64,000 nt of DNA from Streptomyces sp. NBC_01294 (GTDB lineage Bacteria > Actinomycetota > Actinomycetes > Streptomycetales > Streptomycetaceae), in NCBI RefSeq assembly GCF_035917235.1, contig NZ_CP108423.1:2669001-2733000 (forward strand). Reading direction: 5' to 3'. The position numbers and the translations under genes were made by a program. The notes beneath the pieces were generated by a model. It saw only the letters and a program-made list of their open reading frames with translations, searched no databases and was not told where the DNA came from. Every line of letters begins with the position of its first letter. Within the stretch, counting starts at the first letter, position 1. Shown here in pieces: positions 25,401 through 33,733 of the stretch.

Positions 25401-26330
25401 ATCGACCGGGAGACGGGCGAGGACTACACCCCGCTCCTCTACCTGTCGGAGGACCAGGCCCGCTACAACGTCTACGACTCGCTGCTCTCCGAGTACGCGG
25501 CCATGGGCTTCGAGTACGGCTACTCCCTGGCCCGTCCGGACGCGCTGGTCCTCTGGGAGGCCCAGTTCGGTGACTTCGTCAACGGCGCGCAGACCGTCGT
25601 CGACGAGTTCATCTCCTCGGCCGAGCAGAAGTGGGGCCAGACCTCCGGCGTCACCCTGCTCCTCCCGCACGGCTACGAGGGCCAGGGCCCGGACCACTCG
25701 TCCGCGCGTCCCGAGCGCTTCCTCCAGATGTGCGCGCAGGACAACATGACGGTGGCCATGCCCACCCTCCCGTCGAACTACTTCCACCTGCTGCGCTGGC
25801 AGGTCCACAACCCGCACCACAAGCCGCTCATCGTCTTCACCCCGAAGTCGATGCTGCGTCTGAAGGCGGCGGCGTCGAAGGCGGAGGAGTTCACGACCGG
25901 TTCGTTCCGTCCGGTCATCGGCGACAGCGCGGTGGACCCGAACGCGGTCCGCAAGGTCGTCTTCTGCGCGGGCAAGGTCTACTACGACCTGGAGGCCGAG
26001 CGGGAGAAGCGCGGCATCACCGACACGGCGATCATCCGCATCGAGCGGCTGTACCCGCTGGCGGGCACGGAACTCCAGGCGGAGATCGCCAAGTTCCCGA
26101 ACGCGGCGAAGTACATCTGGGCGCAGGAAGAGCCGGCGAACCAGGGTGCGTGGCCGTTCATCGCGCTGAACCTGATCGACCACCTCGACCTGGCGGTCGG
26201 CGCGGAGGTCCCGGCGGGCGAGCGCCTGCGGCGCATCTCGCGCCCGCACGGCTCGTCCCCGGCGGTGGGCTCCGCAAAGCGCCACCAGGCGGAGCAGCAG
26301 CTCCTCCTGAACGAGGTCTTCGAGGCGTAG
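22461..26330 (+). CDS. kgd: Multifunctional 2-oxoglutarate dehydrogenase/decarboxylase Kgd
   Basis: With GTG 22461 as start, the product is 1289 residues. It is the actinobacterial fusion of an E2 succinyltransferase catalytic domain and an E1 2-oxoglutarate dehydrogenase, acting in the TCA cycle with a separate lipoyl E2 and E3. Order: N-terminal region [17 protein letters not shown] (E1 assembly segment), Ala/Pro linker (~60-160), E2 catalytic domain ending with the active-site motif DHRVIQGA (~380), then E1 with HRGRLNVL (~607), the thiamine-diphosphate region [10 protein letters not shown] (~708) and GHNESDNP. It has no lipoyl domain of its own, as expected. Activity is normally restrained by a GarA-type protein. 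Confidence 0.96.
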   Translation: MSPQSPSNSSTKTEAGEGGKNPASGFGANEWLVDEIYQQYLQDPNSVDRAWWDFFADYKPGVAVAPVKSDGPEKPSTTDGASAQAATTVAGAPQATDAAATGAARAAAPAPTAAPTPVSAPAPAPATPSGAPAVTVTSQAPAAAPAAPAPSAVAPQKPAPATEAPTGPELVTLRGPAAAVAKNMNASLDVPTATSVRAVPVKLLFDNRIVINNHLKRARGGKISFTHLIGYAMVQAIKAMPAMNYSFAEKDGKPTLVKPEHINFGLAIDLVKPNGDRQLVVAGIKKAETLNFFEFWQAYEDIVRRARVGKLTMDDFTGVTVSLTNPGGLGTVHSVPRLMPGQSVIMGVGSMDYPAEFQGTSQDTLNKLGISKVMTLTSTYDHRVIQGAASGEFLRIVANLLLGEDGFYDAVFESLRIPYEPVRWNRDIDASHDDDVTKAARVFELIHSYRVRGHVMADTDPLEYKQRKHPDLDITEHGLTLWDLERDFAVGGFSGKSLMKLRDILGVLRDSYCRTTGVEFMHIQDPKQRRWIQDRIERPHTKPEREEQLRILRRLNAAEAFETFLQTKYVGQKRFSLEGGESVIPLLDAVIDSAAEARLEEVVIGMAHRGRLNVLANIVGKSYAQIFREFEGNLDPKSMHGSGDVKYHLGAEGTFTGLDGEQIKVSLVANPSHLEAVDPVLEGVARAKQDVINKGGTDFTVLPLALHGDAAFAGQGVVAETLNMSQLRGYRTGGTVHVVINNQVGFTAAPESSRSSMYATDVARMIEAPIFHVNGDDPEAVVRVARLAFEFRQAFNKDVVIDLICYRRRGHNESDNPAFTQPLMYDLIDKKRSVRKLYTESLIGRGDITLEEAEQALQDFQGQLEKVFAEVREAATQPAAVAPAAPGTTAVFPVAVNTAISQDVVKRIAESQVTIPDGVTVHPRLLPQLQRRAAMIDEGTIDWGMGETLAFGSLLMEGTPVRLSGQDSRRGTFGQRHAVLIDRETGEDYTPLLYLSEDQARYNVYDSLLSEYAAMGFEYGYSLARPDALVLWEAQFGDFVNGAQTVVDEFISSAEQKWGQTSGVTLLLPHGYEGQGPDHSSARPERFLQMCAQDNMTVAMPTLPSNYFHLLRWQVHNPHHKPLIVFTPKSMLRLKAAASKAEEFTTGSFRPVIGDSAVDPNAVRKVVFCAGKVYYDLEAEREKRGITDTAIIRIERLYPLAGTELQAEIAKFPNAAKYIWAQEEPANQGAWPFIALNLIDHLDLAVGAEVPAGERLRRISRPHGSSPAVGSAKRHQAEQQLLLNEVFEA

Positions 26331-26349
26331 CCTTCGACCCCAGCACCAC

Positions 26350-26386
26350 GGAAGGCCCGGCTCCCCTCTGGGGGGCCGGGCCTTCC
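26350..26386. terminator. Bidirectional terminator between kgd and the GNAT gene
   Basis: A strong stem, GGAAGGCCCGGC paired with GCCGGGCCTTCC, lies between the two convergent genes, 19 bases from the kgd stop and 20 bases from the GNAT stop. Confidence 0.9.
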
Positions 26387-26406
26387 GGCCGTTCGGGGCG
26401 GGCCGG

Positions 26407-26976
26407 TCAACGGAGGTCCAGCAGCATCACGTCATGCAGGTCCGCGCCGCCCCAAGGCCGCGCGTCGCCGACCTTCCGGTACCCCCAAGCCCGATAGGCG
26501 GCCACAGCCGCCGGACTCTTCGGGTGAACGTTGAGCAGCACCCGCTCGGCGTCGATGCCGTCGAGCAGGCTGTCGTGCAGGCGTCTGGCTACCCCCTGTC
26601 TGCGCCACGGGGCACGCACGGCGAGTTCCATCAGGCCGAAGGTCCGCCGACCGTCCTCCCTCCGCATCTCTTCGGACACAGGCTCGGTGAGCTGATCCCA
26701 CCAGCCCGTCTGCGGCCCGAGCTGGTAGCCGTACGCGATGCCGACGGGCCGTCCGTCCGCGCTGCGCGCCAGGGCGCTCCGGAAGGTGGCCTTACGGGTC
26801 TGCGACCTGAAGCGGCGGAACGCGGCTGACACGTCGCTCTCGTTCTCGTCGTACGGCGGCTCGGCAAACGCCTCGGCATACACCAGCCGGAAGGCGTTCT
26901 CCGCCTCCGCGGCGGCCGGCCCGTCGAGCTGCTCGACCGACACTCCCTCAGGCTGAGTCACTGGACGCCCTCTCAT
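26407..26976 (-). CDS. GNAT-family N-acetyltransferase
   Basis: The start at ATG 26976 overlaps the upstream stop (ATGA), giving 189 residues. The acetyl-CoA-binding motif A of GNAT enzymes is present as MELAVRAPWRRQGVARRL (Q/RxxGxG/A type), preceded by a beta strand, and followed by LLNVHPKSPAAVAAYRAWGY, the typical motif B. The substrate is unknown. It is the second gene of a two-gene operon with the XRE/TPR regulator, which suggests a small self-contained accessory unit. A downstream GTG (VTQPEG) is an alternative start five codons later. Confidence 0.88.
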   Translation of the reverse strand: MRGRPVTQPEGVSVEQLDGPAAAEAENAFRLVYAEAFAEPPYDENESDVSAAFRRFRSQTRKATFRSALARSADGRPVGIAYGYQLGPQTGWWDQLTEPVSEEMRREDGRRTFGLMELAVRAPWRRQGVARRLHDSLLDGIDAERVLLNVHPKSPAAVAAYRAWGYRKVGDARPWGGADLHDVMLLDLR

Positions 26977-28235
26977 ACGGTCTCGTGAATGCGCACCACG
27001 CACTCGCGGGCGGTTGAGCTGTCGACTACCCCGGCCGCCCTCTTGAAATCACGCACCTTGCCCAGAAGACGGGGCGACGCGATACCACCCCAGGTATCCA
27101 GTACACCGCTCACTTCGGCGCATGCCTCGTCAACCTCCCCGGCGGCCAGCAGCACGTCGGCGAGCTTGACGCGGTACGAAGCGCTGTTCCTGGCCAGCCC
27201 ACCCCCGATACCGCGCAAGGCCGCGCGCAGAAACGGCGCGGCGCGCTTGGGCTGACCAGCGCGCACGTACATGTCCGCCGTTGCGTAGTCGACCTCGAAG
27301 GGCCCGACGAACCGGGCCCAGTTCGGTACGTCCGCATCGGAGTCCGCGCGACCCATGTGGCCGACCGCCCGGGTCAGGGCACGACGAGCGCCCGACAGAT
27401 CCCCGGCATGGGTGGCGACGTTGGCATCTCGCAGCGCGATCACAAGATGAACCGTCGGACCCGCGCCCGCTCGGCTCGCAAGCTGGTAGGCCTTCTCAAC
27501 CGCGCTCGCCGCTTCCCACGACCGGTCGGCCTTGACCGCGAGGAGTACCAGAGTCTCCAGCACCGAGACCTGTAGCAGCGGGTCGTCGACGAGCTGCGCC
27601 GCGGCAAGGGCTTCCATGCAGGCGGCACGGCCCTCAGCGATGCGTCCGCCGTCGTAGCCGTACCAGGCATGATGCCCGTGCAGCTCGGCGAGCATCGTTT
27701 GCAGCTCCCGACCGACACGGGGCGTGTACAAGGCGCTCCCGAGGGCGCGCGTAATCTCTTGCTCGATGCGCCCGGCCTCGGCCCCCGCGGGCACGCTGCC
27801 CGCCGTGTGGTCCGTCTGATACAGCCCGTCCAGCCGTTCTCTCAGCCGCCCAAGGTCTGCCGTACCGATGCGGGGCCCTGGTCCGGCCGGGATCAGGGCC
27901 GCTACAGCGAGGGCGCCCGCGTCCGCGACGAAGGTTCTCCTCTTCACCTCTCCAGCGTCGCTGATGGGCGCCGCAACCGTCACTCGATGCGCAGGGATGT
28001 CGAACCCCATCTCGGGAAGCGGTACGCCGAAGAGGGCTTCGAGCACGGCCTGCTGCCCCGGATGCGGTAGCGGCGGGGGTGTCTCGCGCTCCCACCGCCG
28101 CAGCTGCCGGACGCTCACCGCAGCAGCAATGCCGAGGCGGACGGCTTCCTGCCGGAACACCTCGACGAATGACTCCTGCGTGTAGCCGACGGCGTGCCGT
28201 AACCGTGCCAGTCCGCCCGTCACCTGCCCCGCCAT
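26973..28235 (-). CDS. XRE/TPR-type transcriptional regulator
   Basis: The 420-residue protein has an N-terminal helix-turn-helix (AAAVSVRQLRRWERETPPPL) and a long helical C-terminal region arranged as TPR-like repeats (e.g. PLLQVSVLETLVLLAVKADR, split at 20, and DLSGARRALTRAVGHMG). Between them is KRRTFVADAGALAVAAL, a twin-arginine-like hydrophobic patch common in this Streptomyces regulator type. Codon 12 is TTA (28200-28202), so translation should need the bldA tRNA. It overlaps the acetyltransferase gene downstream and diverges from two tiny genes. Its ligand and targets are unknown; such regulators often control an adjacent small-protein gene. Confidence 0.82.
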   Translation of the reverse strand: MAGQVTGGLARLRHAVGYTQESFVEVFRQEAVRLGIAAAVSVRQLRRWERETPPPLPHPGQQAVLEALFGVPLPEMGFDIPAHRVTVAAPISDAGEVKRRTFVADAGALAVAALIPAGPGPRIGTADLGRLRERLDGLYQTDHTAGSVPAGAEAGRIEQEITRALGSALYTPRVGRELQTMLAELHGHHAWYGYDGGRIAEGRAACMEALAAAQLVDDPLLQVSVLETLVLLAVKADRSWEAASAVEKAYQLASRAGAGPTVHLVIALRDANVATHAGDLSGARRALTRAVGHMGRADSDADVPNWARFVGPFEVDYATADMYVRAGQPKRAAPFLRAALRGIGGGLARNSASYRVKLADVLLAAGEVDEACAEVSGVLDTWGGIASPRLLGKVRDFKRAAGVVDSSTARECVVRIHETV

Positions 28236-28404
28236 GCGCTTCCCCTCGGCCGCGAATCATGCCTTCACCGTAGTGATCTGGCCCCAGACACGGGCGGGAA
28301 AACGTCCGCCCAAACGTCCGGCGCTCGGCAGCCCATGGCGCCCCCTCAGGCGGTGCACTGGTGACACGTCGAATTCACAACGCCCTTGAGCTGCGGGAGT
28401 ACGC

Positions 28405-28605
28405 ATGCCCATGACTATTCGCGTGTACGACATCAACACCCGGACGGGACGGATCGTCCGCGAACGCGCCGATGTGGTCGCAGCCCGCTGCCCGGCCAGC
28501 CCATGGCCGAGCCAGAGGCCCGAGCTCAGCCAGGAGCTCCTCGACCGGGCTCGCGTCGGCTGGGAGCGTTTCGTCTCCTCCATCCAGGAGCCGTCCGATG
28601 ACTGA
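28405..28605 (+). CDS. Small hypothetical protein
   Basis: The 66-residue protein (MPMTIRVYDINTRTGRIVR at the start) has a short beta-hairpin-like N-terminus and a charged helical second half. I do not recognise its family. It diverges from the XRE/TPR regulator across ~170 bp, and its 3' end overlaps the next small gene by 8 bp. The arrangement regulator / divergent small-gene pair is typical of the variable XRE-linked small-protein units in Streptomyces. An alternative start two codons in (the second Met) is possible. Confidence 0.55.
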   Translation: MPMTIRVYDINTRTGRIVRERADVVAARCPASPWPSQRPELSQELLDRARVGWERFVSSIQEPSDD

Positions 28606-28867
28606 ACGGTACGAATACGTCCCTCATCGCCTGCTGCGCCGCCGCGTACGTGATGTCGCGTCCGGCGCCGAAGGCGTGCTGATGGCCGTGATCAACGAGA
28701 ACGTCTCGGACTCCGTCCACCAGCACTGGAGGGAGCTGGCCTACATCCGAGCCGCGTCCGGCCGCGAGTTCACCACCGCAGTCGACAACGTCGAGCCGGC
28801 CGACCCAACCGCCCCGGACCTCGCAGCCACAGACGGCCGTCTGCCGCCCTCGTTGAGGAGCGCGTAG
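28598..28867 (+). CDS. Small hypothetical protein overlapping a repeat
   Basis: The 89-residue protein starts at ATG 28598 inside the end of the preceding gene. It is mostly polar with an EGVLMAVINENVSDS segment, and I do not recognise a family. Its last ~5 codons and stop codon lie within the first motif of the dispersed repeat that begins at 28853. The original C-terminus may therefore have been replaced when the repeat inserted. The coupling to the 66-residue gene suggests the two work together. Confidence 0.5.
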   Translation: MTERYEYVPHRLLRRRVRDVASGAEGVLMAVINENVSDSVHQHWRELAYIRAASGREFTTAVDNVEPADPTAPDLAATDGRLPPSLRSA

Positions 28868-29156
28868 CGATCTGACGCGCCTGACCAGCCCGAGACGGAC
28901 GGCGGACGCTGAGACGTGAGAAGCGCGTAGCGATCGGACGCGCCCCGGCTCCGCCCGGGGTCGCTGATCGGCCCGTCCCTGGATAAGGAATGGCCGGCCC
29001 GTTCCTTTGGGGGGTTCCCGTCGGTCTTCGGATTTCCGTGGCGGGTCGGTCGGTCAAGGGTGGCCGCAGGCCATCGCGCAGCGACGCGACGAAGGAGCGC
29101 CCTTGACGGACCGGCCCGACACGGAGAGACGATGAGACTGACGGGAAACCCCCAAA
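28853..29156. repeat. Dispersed repeat, copy 2, with a 151 bp imperfect palindrome
   Basis: This has the same layout and orientation as the copy at 1073-1390: two short motifs (28853-28881, and GCTGAGAC at 28908 leading into GAAGCGCGTAGCGATCGG), a spacer, then a palindrome at 29006-29156. The outer arms match at 16 of 17 positions. The two copies are highly similar over the ~270 bp from 28908. The remaining 240 bp to the fxsT stop (29157-29397) show no gene. Confidence 0.85.
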
Positions 29157-29397
29157 CCATCCCTGATACCGGGTGAGGGAATCAGGCCCCCGAAGCCAGC
29201 CCCGCGCTGTCCGGCTCCGCCGCACCGGACCGCCCGCCCCATGCCCCGCCGCGCCTGGGGGGGCGGGTGGGCAGCCGCCGACCGCGAGTGGTGGGGCCGA
29301 GGGGGTGAAGGTCCCGCACGCGTGGGTCCCGTACCGCACCCGCCTCACGACAAGCCCCGCGCGCGTGGCTCCGTACGCCCCCCTCCCCCCGCCCCCC

Positions 29398-32300
29398 CTA
29401 CGGCTGCGGCTCGAAGTCCCAGTACGGTCTCGTCTGTTGCTTCGCCGAGATCGTGTGGACGTGTTGGGCGCCCAGGGTGCGGGTCAGGCCCTTGATGCCC
29501 GCGTCCTCGTGTTTCGCCGCCTCCTCGTACTCCCGTACCGACCGGAGATCGGCCGCCAGTGCGATCTGGGCGCTCAGCGTCATCGGGTGGTCCGGGCCCA
29601 GTACCTGCTCGGCCGTGCGCAGCGTCTCCCGGCTCAGGTCCAGCGCGTCCTCCAGGCGCCCCGTGATGTTGCGGTGGCCGGTGGCGTTCAGGGCGCAGCC
29701 CAGCGTCCAGGGGTGCCGGTCGCCGAGCGCGCCCCGCATGCCGACCAGCGCCTGCTCCGCGAGGGAGAGGCCCTCCGCGCGCTCGCCCTGGGCGCGCAGC
29801 ACCAGGCCGAGGTTGCCGACGGTGCCGATGCTGTACGGGTGGGCGAGGCCGAGCTGCGACTGGTAGCCGCGGACCACGTCCTCGGAGATCCGGCGGGCCT
29901 CGCCGATGTCCCCGTACTCCCGCAGGTAGGTGGCGTAGTCGGAGGCGACCATCAGCGTCCACGGGTAGTCGGCCCCGAAGACCCGCGTCGCCCGTTCCCA
30001 CACGGTCCGCAGCCGCAGGCCCGCGCCGGGGATGTCCCCGGAACGGCGCAGGCACAGGCCGAGGTTGTGCTCGGCGCGCAGGGTCTGCGGGTGGCCGAGC
30101 CCCAGCACCTGGGTGTTGAGCTTGACGCCCTGTTCCTGCCGGGTCTGGGCCTCCCGGTAGCGGCCCATGAGCCGCAGCCCCATCGCGCAGGCGATGCCGG
30201 AGGCGAGGGTGGAGATGTGCAGGGGCATCAGGACCCGCTCGCGGCGGCGCAGGGTGTCCAGGTCGAGGTCGTAGGCGTCCTGGTAGCGGCCCAGCAGCCG
30301 GTAGGTGGCGGCGAGGTTGTTCTGGGCGTCGAGGGTGGTGGAGTCGTCCTCGCCGAGCAGCTCGCGGTAGGTGGCCAGGCAGTGTTCGAAGATCTCCCGG
30401 GCCGGTTCGAACGTGGCGATGCACAGCAGGACGCCGCCGTAGGCGCTGGTGGCGCGCAGGCTCTCCAGGTCCTGGTCGCCCCGTTCCCCGGTGAGCCGGT
30501 CGGACACGGCCCTGGTGAGGGCCTCGGCGCGGCGGAACAGGCCGAGGTTGCGCAGGGAGTTGCCGTACTGGTAGCTGAGCTCGCGGACCTTGGGGTGGTC
30601 CTCGCCGAGCATGGCCCGCCAGATCAGGTCGGTCTCCTCGCAGAGCCGCAGGCAGGTGCGGTACTCCCCGGCGAGGATCAGGTAGCGCAGGCAGTGCAGC
30701 AGGAAGTTCTGGATGCGCGGGTTGCTGCTGGTGAGCACGCCGGAGGTGGCCAGGTGCGGGATGAGTTCGGCGTACCGGGGCCACAGCCGGGAGTCGGAGG
30801 GCCGGCCGGGGTCGGCGGCGGCCAGGACCTGGCGGACGGCCCGGGCCAGCGGTTCGGCCTCCTCCTCGGAGAGGTTCTCGCGGACGATGCCGTGGACCAT
30901 GCGGTGCAGCTGTACGGTCTCCAGTCCGCCGCCGCCGTCCTCGACGGCCAGGTCCGAGTACTCCAGCCGGACCACGGAGAACTGCACGAGTTTGTTGAGG
31001 GCCGCGTTCCACCGGATCTGGTCGTTGATCAGCCCGGCGAGCTGTTCGGGCACGTCGTCGGCGGGGAATTCGCGCAGCAGCCGCAGCGGCACCGGTCCGG
31101 GGGCGAAGAAGACGAACAGCCGCAGCAGGGCGAGGGCGTCGGGGAAGTTCTCCCGGACGTTGTTGAGCAGTATGGCGAGGGCCGTGGGGAAGGGCAGCGG
31201 GTAGTCGTCGGAGACGGTCACGGCCTCGTGGGAGTCCATCCGGCGCTGGAGCAGGGCCAGGTAGTCGCCCACGGGCAGCGGGGAGTCGGCGAGCCAGCCG
31301 GCGGTCTGGTCGAGGGCGAGCGGGTAGTCCCCCAGGGCCTCGGCGAGCTGGTCGGCCTCGCCGGCGGTGAGGCGCAGGGCCCGGCGGCGGATGAAGGTGA
31401 TCGACTCGGGGCGGGCGTAGAGGGGGACCTCGACCAGGCTGGTGTGCCGGGCGGCCCACTCGCGGTTGCGCGAGGTGATGATCACATCGCCCGCGCCCGA
31501 GGGCAGCAGGTCGATCAGGTCGTCGGGGTTGTCGCAGCCGTCGAAGACCATCAGCCAGCGGCCGTACGGGGTTCCGCGCCGCAGCGCTTCGAGGACGGCC
31601 CGGATCTGCTCGCCGTAGCTGCCGGCGCCGCGCGGCAGCCCGAGGGCGGGGGCCAGGTCGGCGAGGCGTTCGCGCAGGGTGGGCCGGTCCTCGGCGGGCA
31701 CCCACCACACCACGTCGTACTCGGAGGCGAAGCGGTAGGCGTACTCGGTGGCGACCTGGGTCTTGCCGACGCCGGACAGCCCGAGCAGGGTGACCGTGGA
31801 GGCGCCGGGCGGGGCCTCGGTCAGCGCCTCGCGCAGGGTGGCGATGACGTCGTTGCGGCCGGTGAAGCGCGGGTTGCGGCGCGGGACGCGGCCCCAGATC
31901 TCGGGCGGGTCGTTGGGGAAGCGGGGCCCGCGGCGGCCCGTCTCGGTGCCGATCCGGTCGGTGGGCAGCTCCAGGCGGCGCAGCACCCGGTACTCGGCCT
32001 CGTAGGAGTCCAGGCCCCACAGGTCGGTCTTCTCCAGCACGGCGACGGCGCTGGGCAGCGGGGCGTCGGTGAGGCACACCGCGGCGAACCGGTCGGGGTG
32101 CCGGTCGGTGACGGCGCGCAGGGCGGTGTTCCACTCCTCGTCGGCGTGCGTGCCGGCGGAGAAGTAGCGCTCGCTGAGGACGAGGAGGACCCGGCTGCCG
32201 GAACGGGCCAGGTCGTCGAGGGCCTGGGCGATGCCGGGGCTGCTCTGCGGGTCCCAGCGCTGGAGGGAGACGCGGTGGCCGTGCTCCTCCAGGCGGTGGG

Positions 32301-32412
32301 CGATCCACACGGCCCAGGGGCGGTTGAATCCGGCGAAGCTGATGACGAAGCGCTGCGGCCGGTGCGGCTGCTGCGCCGCCGATTCGCGGTCCTGCCGGCT
32401 ACCGGTGGTCAT
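29398..32412 (-). CDS. fxsT: TIR-NTPase-TPR protein of the FxSxx-COOH system (FxsT)
   Basis: The 1004-residue protein has three parts. Residues ~20-145 form a TIR domain (FVISFAGFNRPWAVWIAHRL, then SRVLLVLSERYFSAGTHADE; Glu92/93 are the candidate NADase residues). Residues ~180-480 are an NB-ARC/STAND-type NTPase with Walker A GLSGVGKTQ (211-219) and the Walker B-like LMVFDGCDNPDD. The rest is a long run of ~42-residue TPR units of kinesin-light-chain style (e.g. LGEDHPKVRELSYQYGNSL). The domain order matches the FxSxx-COOH system TPR proteins. It is the last gene of the cluster. STAND proteins act as signal-triggered switches, so an effector role is inferred. Confidence 0.9.
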   Translation of the reverse strand: MTTGSRQDRESAAQQPHRPQRFVISFAGFNRPWAVWIAHRLEEHGHRVSLQRWDPQSSPGIAQALDDLARSGSRVLLVLSERYFSAGTHADEEWNTALRAVTDRHPDRFAAVCLTDAPLPSAVAVLEKTDLWGLDSYEAEYRVLRRLELPTDRIGTETGRRGPRFPNDPPEIWGRVPRRNPRFTGRNDVIATLREALTEAPPGASTVTLLGLSGVGKTQVATEYAYRFASEYDVVWWVPAEDRPTLRERLADLAPALGLPRGAGSYGEQIRAVLEALRRGTPYGRWLMVFDGCDNPDDLIDLLPSGAGDVIITSRNREWAARHTSLVEVPLYARPESITFIRRRALRLTAGEADQLAEALGDYPLALDQTAGWLADSPLPVGDYLALLQRRMDSHEAVTVSDDYPLPFPTALAILLNNVRENFPDALALLRLFVFFAPGPVPLRLLREFPADDVPEQLAGLINDQIRWNAALNKLVQFSVVRLEYSDLAVEDGGGGLETVQLHRMVHGIVRENLSEEEAEPLARAVRQVLAAADPGRPSDSRLWPRYAELIPHLATSGVLTSSNPRIQNFLLHCLRYLILAGEYRTCLRLCEETDLIWRAMLGEDHPKVRELSYQYGNSLRNLGLFRRAEALTRAVSDRLTGERGDQDLESLRATSAYGGVLLCIATFEPAREIFEHCLATYRELLGEDDSTTLDAQNNLAATYRLLGRYQDAYDLDLDTLRRRERVLMPLHISTLASGIACAMGLRLMGRYREAQTRQEQGVKLNTQVLGLGHPQTLRAEHNLGLCLRRSGDIPGAGLRLRTVWERATRVFGADYPWTLMVASDYATYLREYGDIGEARRISEDVVRGYQSQLGLAHPYSIGTVGNLGLVLRAQGERAEGLSLAEQALVGMRGALGDRHPWTLGCALNATGHRNITGRLEDALDLSRETLRTAEQVLGPDHPMTLSAQIALAADLRSVREYEEAAKHEDAGIKGLTRTLGAQHVHTISAKQQTRPYWDFEPQP

Positions 32413-32476
32413 GCGGCCGTCTCCCTGTGCTCCGGGCGGTGGACGGGGTTGAAAAGGTACCGCAGCGGACGGTCCG

Positions 32477-33733
32477 TCAGCCCGGTGCGAACGGCGCGAG
32501 TTCGGGGTGCGCCTCGCACCAGGCGCGGCGCTCGCGCTCGACGGCCCGGCGGGCCGCGGTGTGCTGGTCGCCGGGCGGCGGCAGTTCGTCCATGGCCCGT
32601 TCGGCGGCGGCCATCGCGTCGGTGAACTCCCGCCCCGCGGTGGTCAGTCGCTCGTGCGCCCGCAGGGTGGGCAGGACGGCGGCCACCTGGGCGCGGATCC
32701 GGGCGTGCTGGGCCCAGGCGCCCCGGGCTCCGTAGAGGGCGGCGCGCTGCCAGTAGCCGGCCAGGGCCAGGTGGGCGTAGGCCCCGTGCAGGAGGCCCTC
32801 CAGCGGGCGCGGGTCGCTGCGCCAGGGAGCCCAGTGGCGGGGCGTGTGGTCGGCGGTGTGCAGGGTCAGGACGTCGGCGAGGGCGGTCAGTTTGCCGTGC
32901 TGGACCTCGTGGACGAGGGTGGCGGCCAGCGCGGGCGGGGCCTGGGCGCGGGCCAGGACGGAGCCGGCGGCCGCGGGGAGGGTGGCGCCGTTGGAACGCG
33001 AGCCGCCGCCCAGCGGGACGACGGAGCGCAGCAGCTGGACGGTCTCCTCCGCGCGGACGGTGTCGTAGCGCTGGAGCAGGGTGAGCGCACCGGACCACTG
33101 CGTGTCCCACCGCTTGTGGCCCTTGGGGGTGAGCCGGCGGGCGGGGCGGACGGGGGCCTGCTGCGCGGGCCCGGGCGCCCGGTACGGGTCGAGGTCGTCG
33201 AGGGCGGTCCGGCCGCCGGGCAGGGCGTGCAGGGGCAGGGTGGCGGGGTCGTCCGGGTCCCAGGAGCGGGCGGTGAGGGCGATCGGGCCGGTGCGGTCCG
33301 GGCGCAGCAGTCCGAGGGTGGGCAGGACGAGCCGGCCGTGCAGGGGACGCAGGGTGTGGGTGAAGGCGATCCCGGCGCGCAGCGCGGCGGCGACGGCGAG
33401 GGCCCCGAGGTGGCCGAGGTCGGGCGGGGGTCCGTACGGGTCGTGCAGCCGGCGCAGGGTCTCCTCGGCCCACACTCCGGTGGCCGGGTAGTGCAGTACG
33501 TCGCGCACGGCGTCCGCGTCCTGCCGCTCGGCCTCCTCCAGCAGGGCCCAGTGGTCGGCGGCCTCCCCGGACCGGCCGCCGGGGGCGGCGTCGAGGACCG
33601 CGCGCAGCAGGACCAGGCGTTTGGAGCGGCGTACGGCGCGGACGAGGCGGGTGCCGTCCGCGGAGGGTTCGGTGGAGGCGAGGGCGCGCAGGGTGGGGGA
33701 CGGGACGGTGAAGGCGGCGAGGGTGTCGGTCAT
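32477..33733 (-). CDS. HEXXH-motif protein of the FxSxx-COOH cluster
   Basis: The 418-residue protein has the motif HEVQH at residues 275-279 (in ATLVHEVQHGKL), defining the HEXXH-motif family found beside radical SAM peptide maturases. Related members have been described as iron/2-oxoglutarate-type peptide beta-hydroxylases, not peptidases; I cannot tell which applies here. It starts at ATG 33733, overlapping the fxsB stop (ATGA), so the two are made together. It likely modifies or processes FxsA after, or with, FxsB. No signal peptide or membrane helix is visible. Length agrees with other members. Confidence 0.85.
   Translation of the reverse strand: MTDTLAAFTVPSPTLRALASTEPSADGTRLVRAVRRSKRLVLLRAVLDAAPGGRSGEAADHWALLEEAERQDADAVRDVLHYPATGVWAEETLRRLHDPYGPPPDLGHLGALAVAAALRAGIAFTHTLRPLHGRLVLPTLGLLRPDRTGPIALTARSWDPDDPATLPLHALPGGRTALDDLDPYRAPGPAQQAPVRPARRLTPKGHKRWDTQWSGALTLLQRYDTVRAEETVQLLRSVVPLGGGSRSNGATLPAAAGSVLARAQAPPALAATLVHEVQHGKLTALADVLTLHTADHTPRHWAPWRSDPRPLEGLLHGAYAHLALAGYWQRAALYGARGAWAQHARIRAQVAAVLPTLRAHERLTTAGREFTDAMAAAERAMDELPPPGDQHTAARRAVERERRAWCEAHPELAPFAPG

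Noticed and set aside
22815..26285. A 1156-codon minus-strand frame opposite kgd
   Set aside because: It is antisense shadow. The plus strand encodes the full Kgd fusion with catalytic motifs.
28853..29156. Dispersed repeat as an insertion sequence
   Set aside because: No transposase frame and no evident target-site duplication; only the inverted-repeat structure is present.
29173..32625. A 1150-codon plus-strand frame opposite fxsT
   Set aside because: Its composition is Gly/Gln/Val/Arg-rich with no motifs, whereas the minus strand encodes TIR, NTPase and TPR domains.
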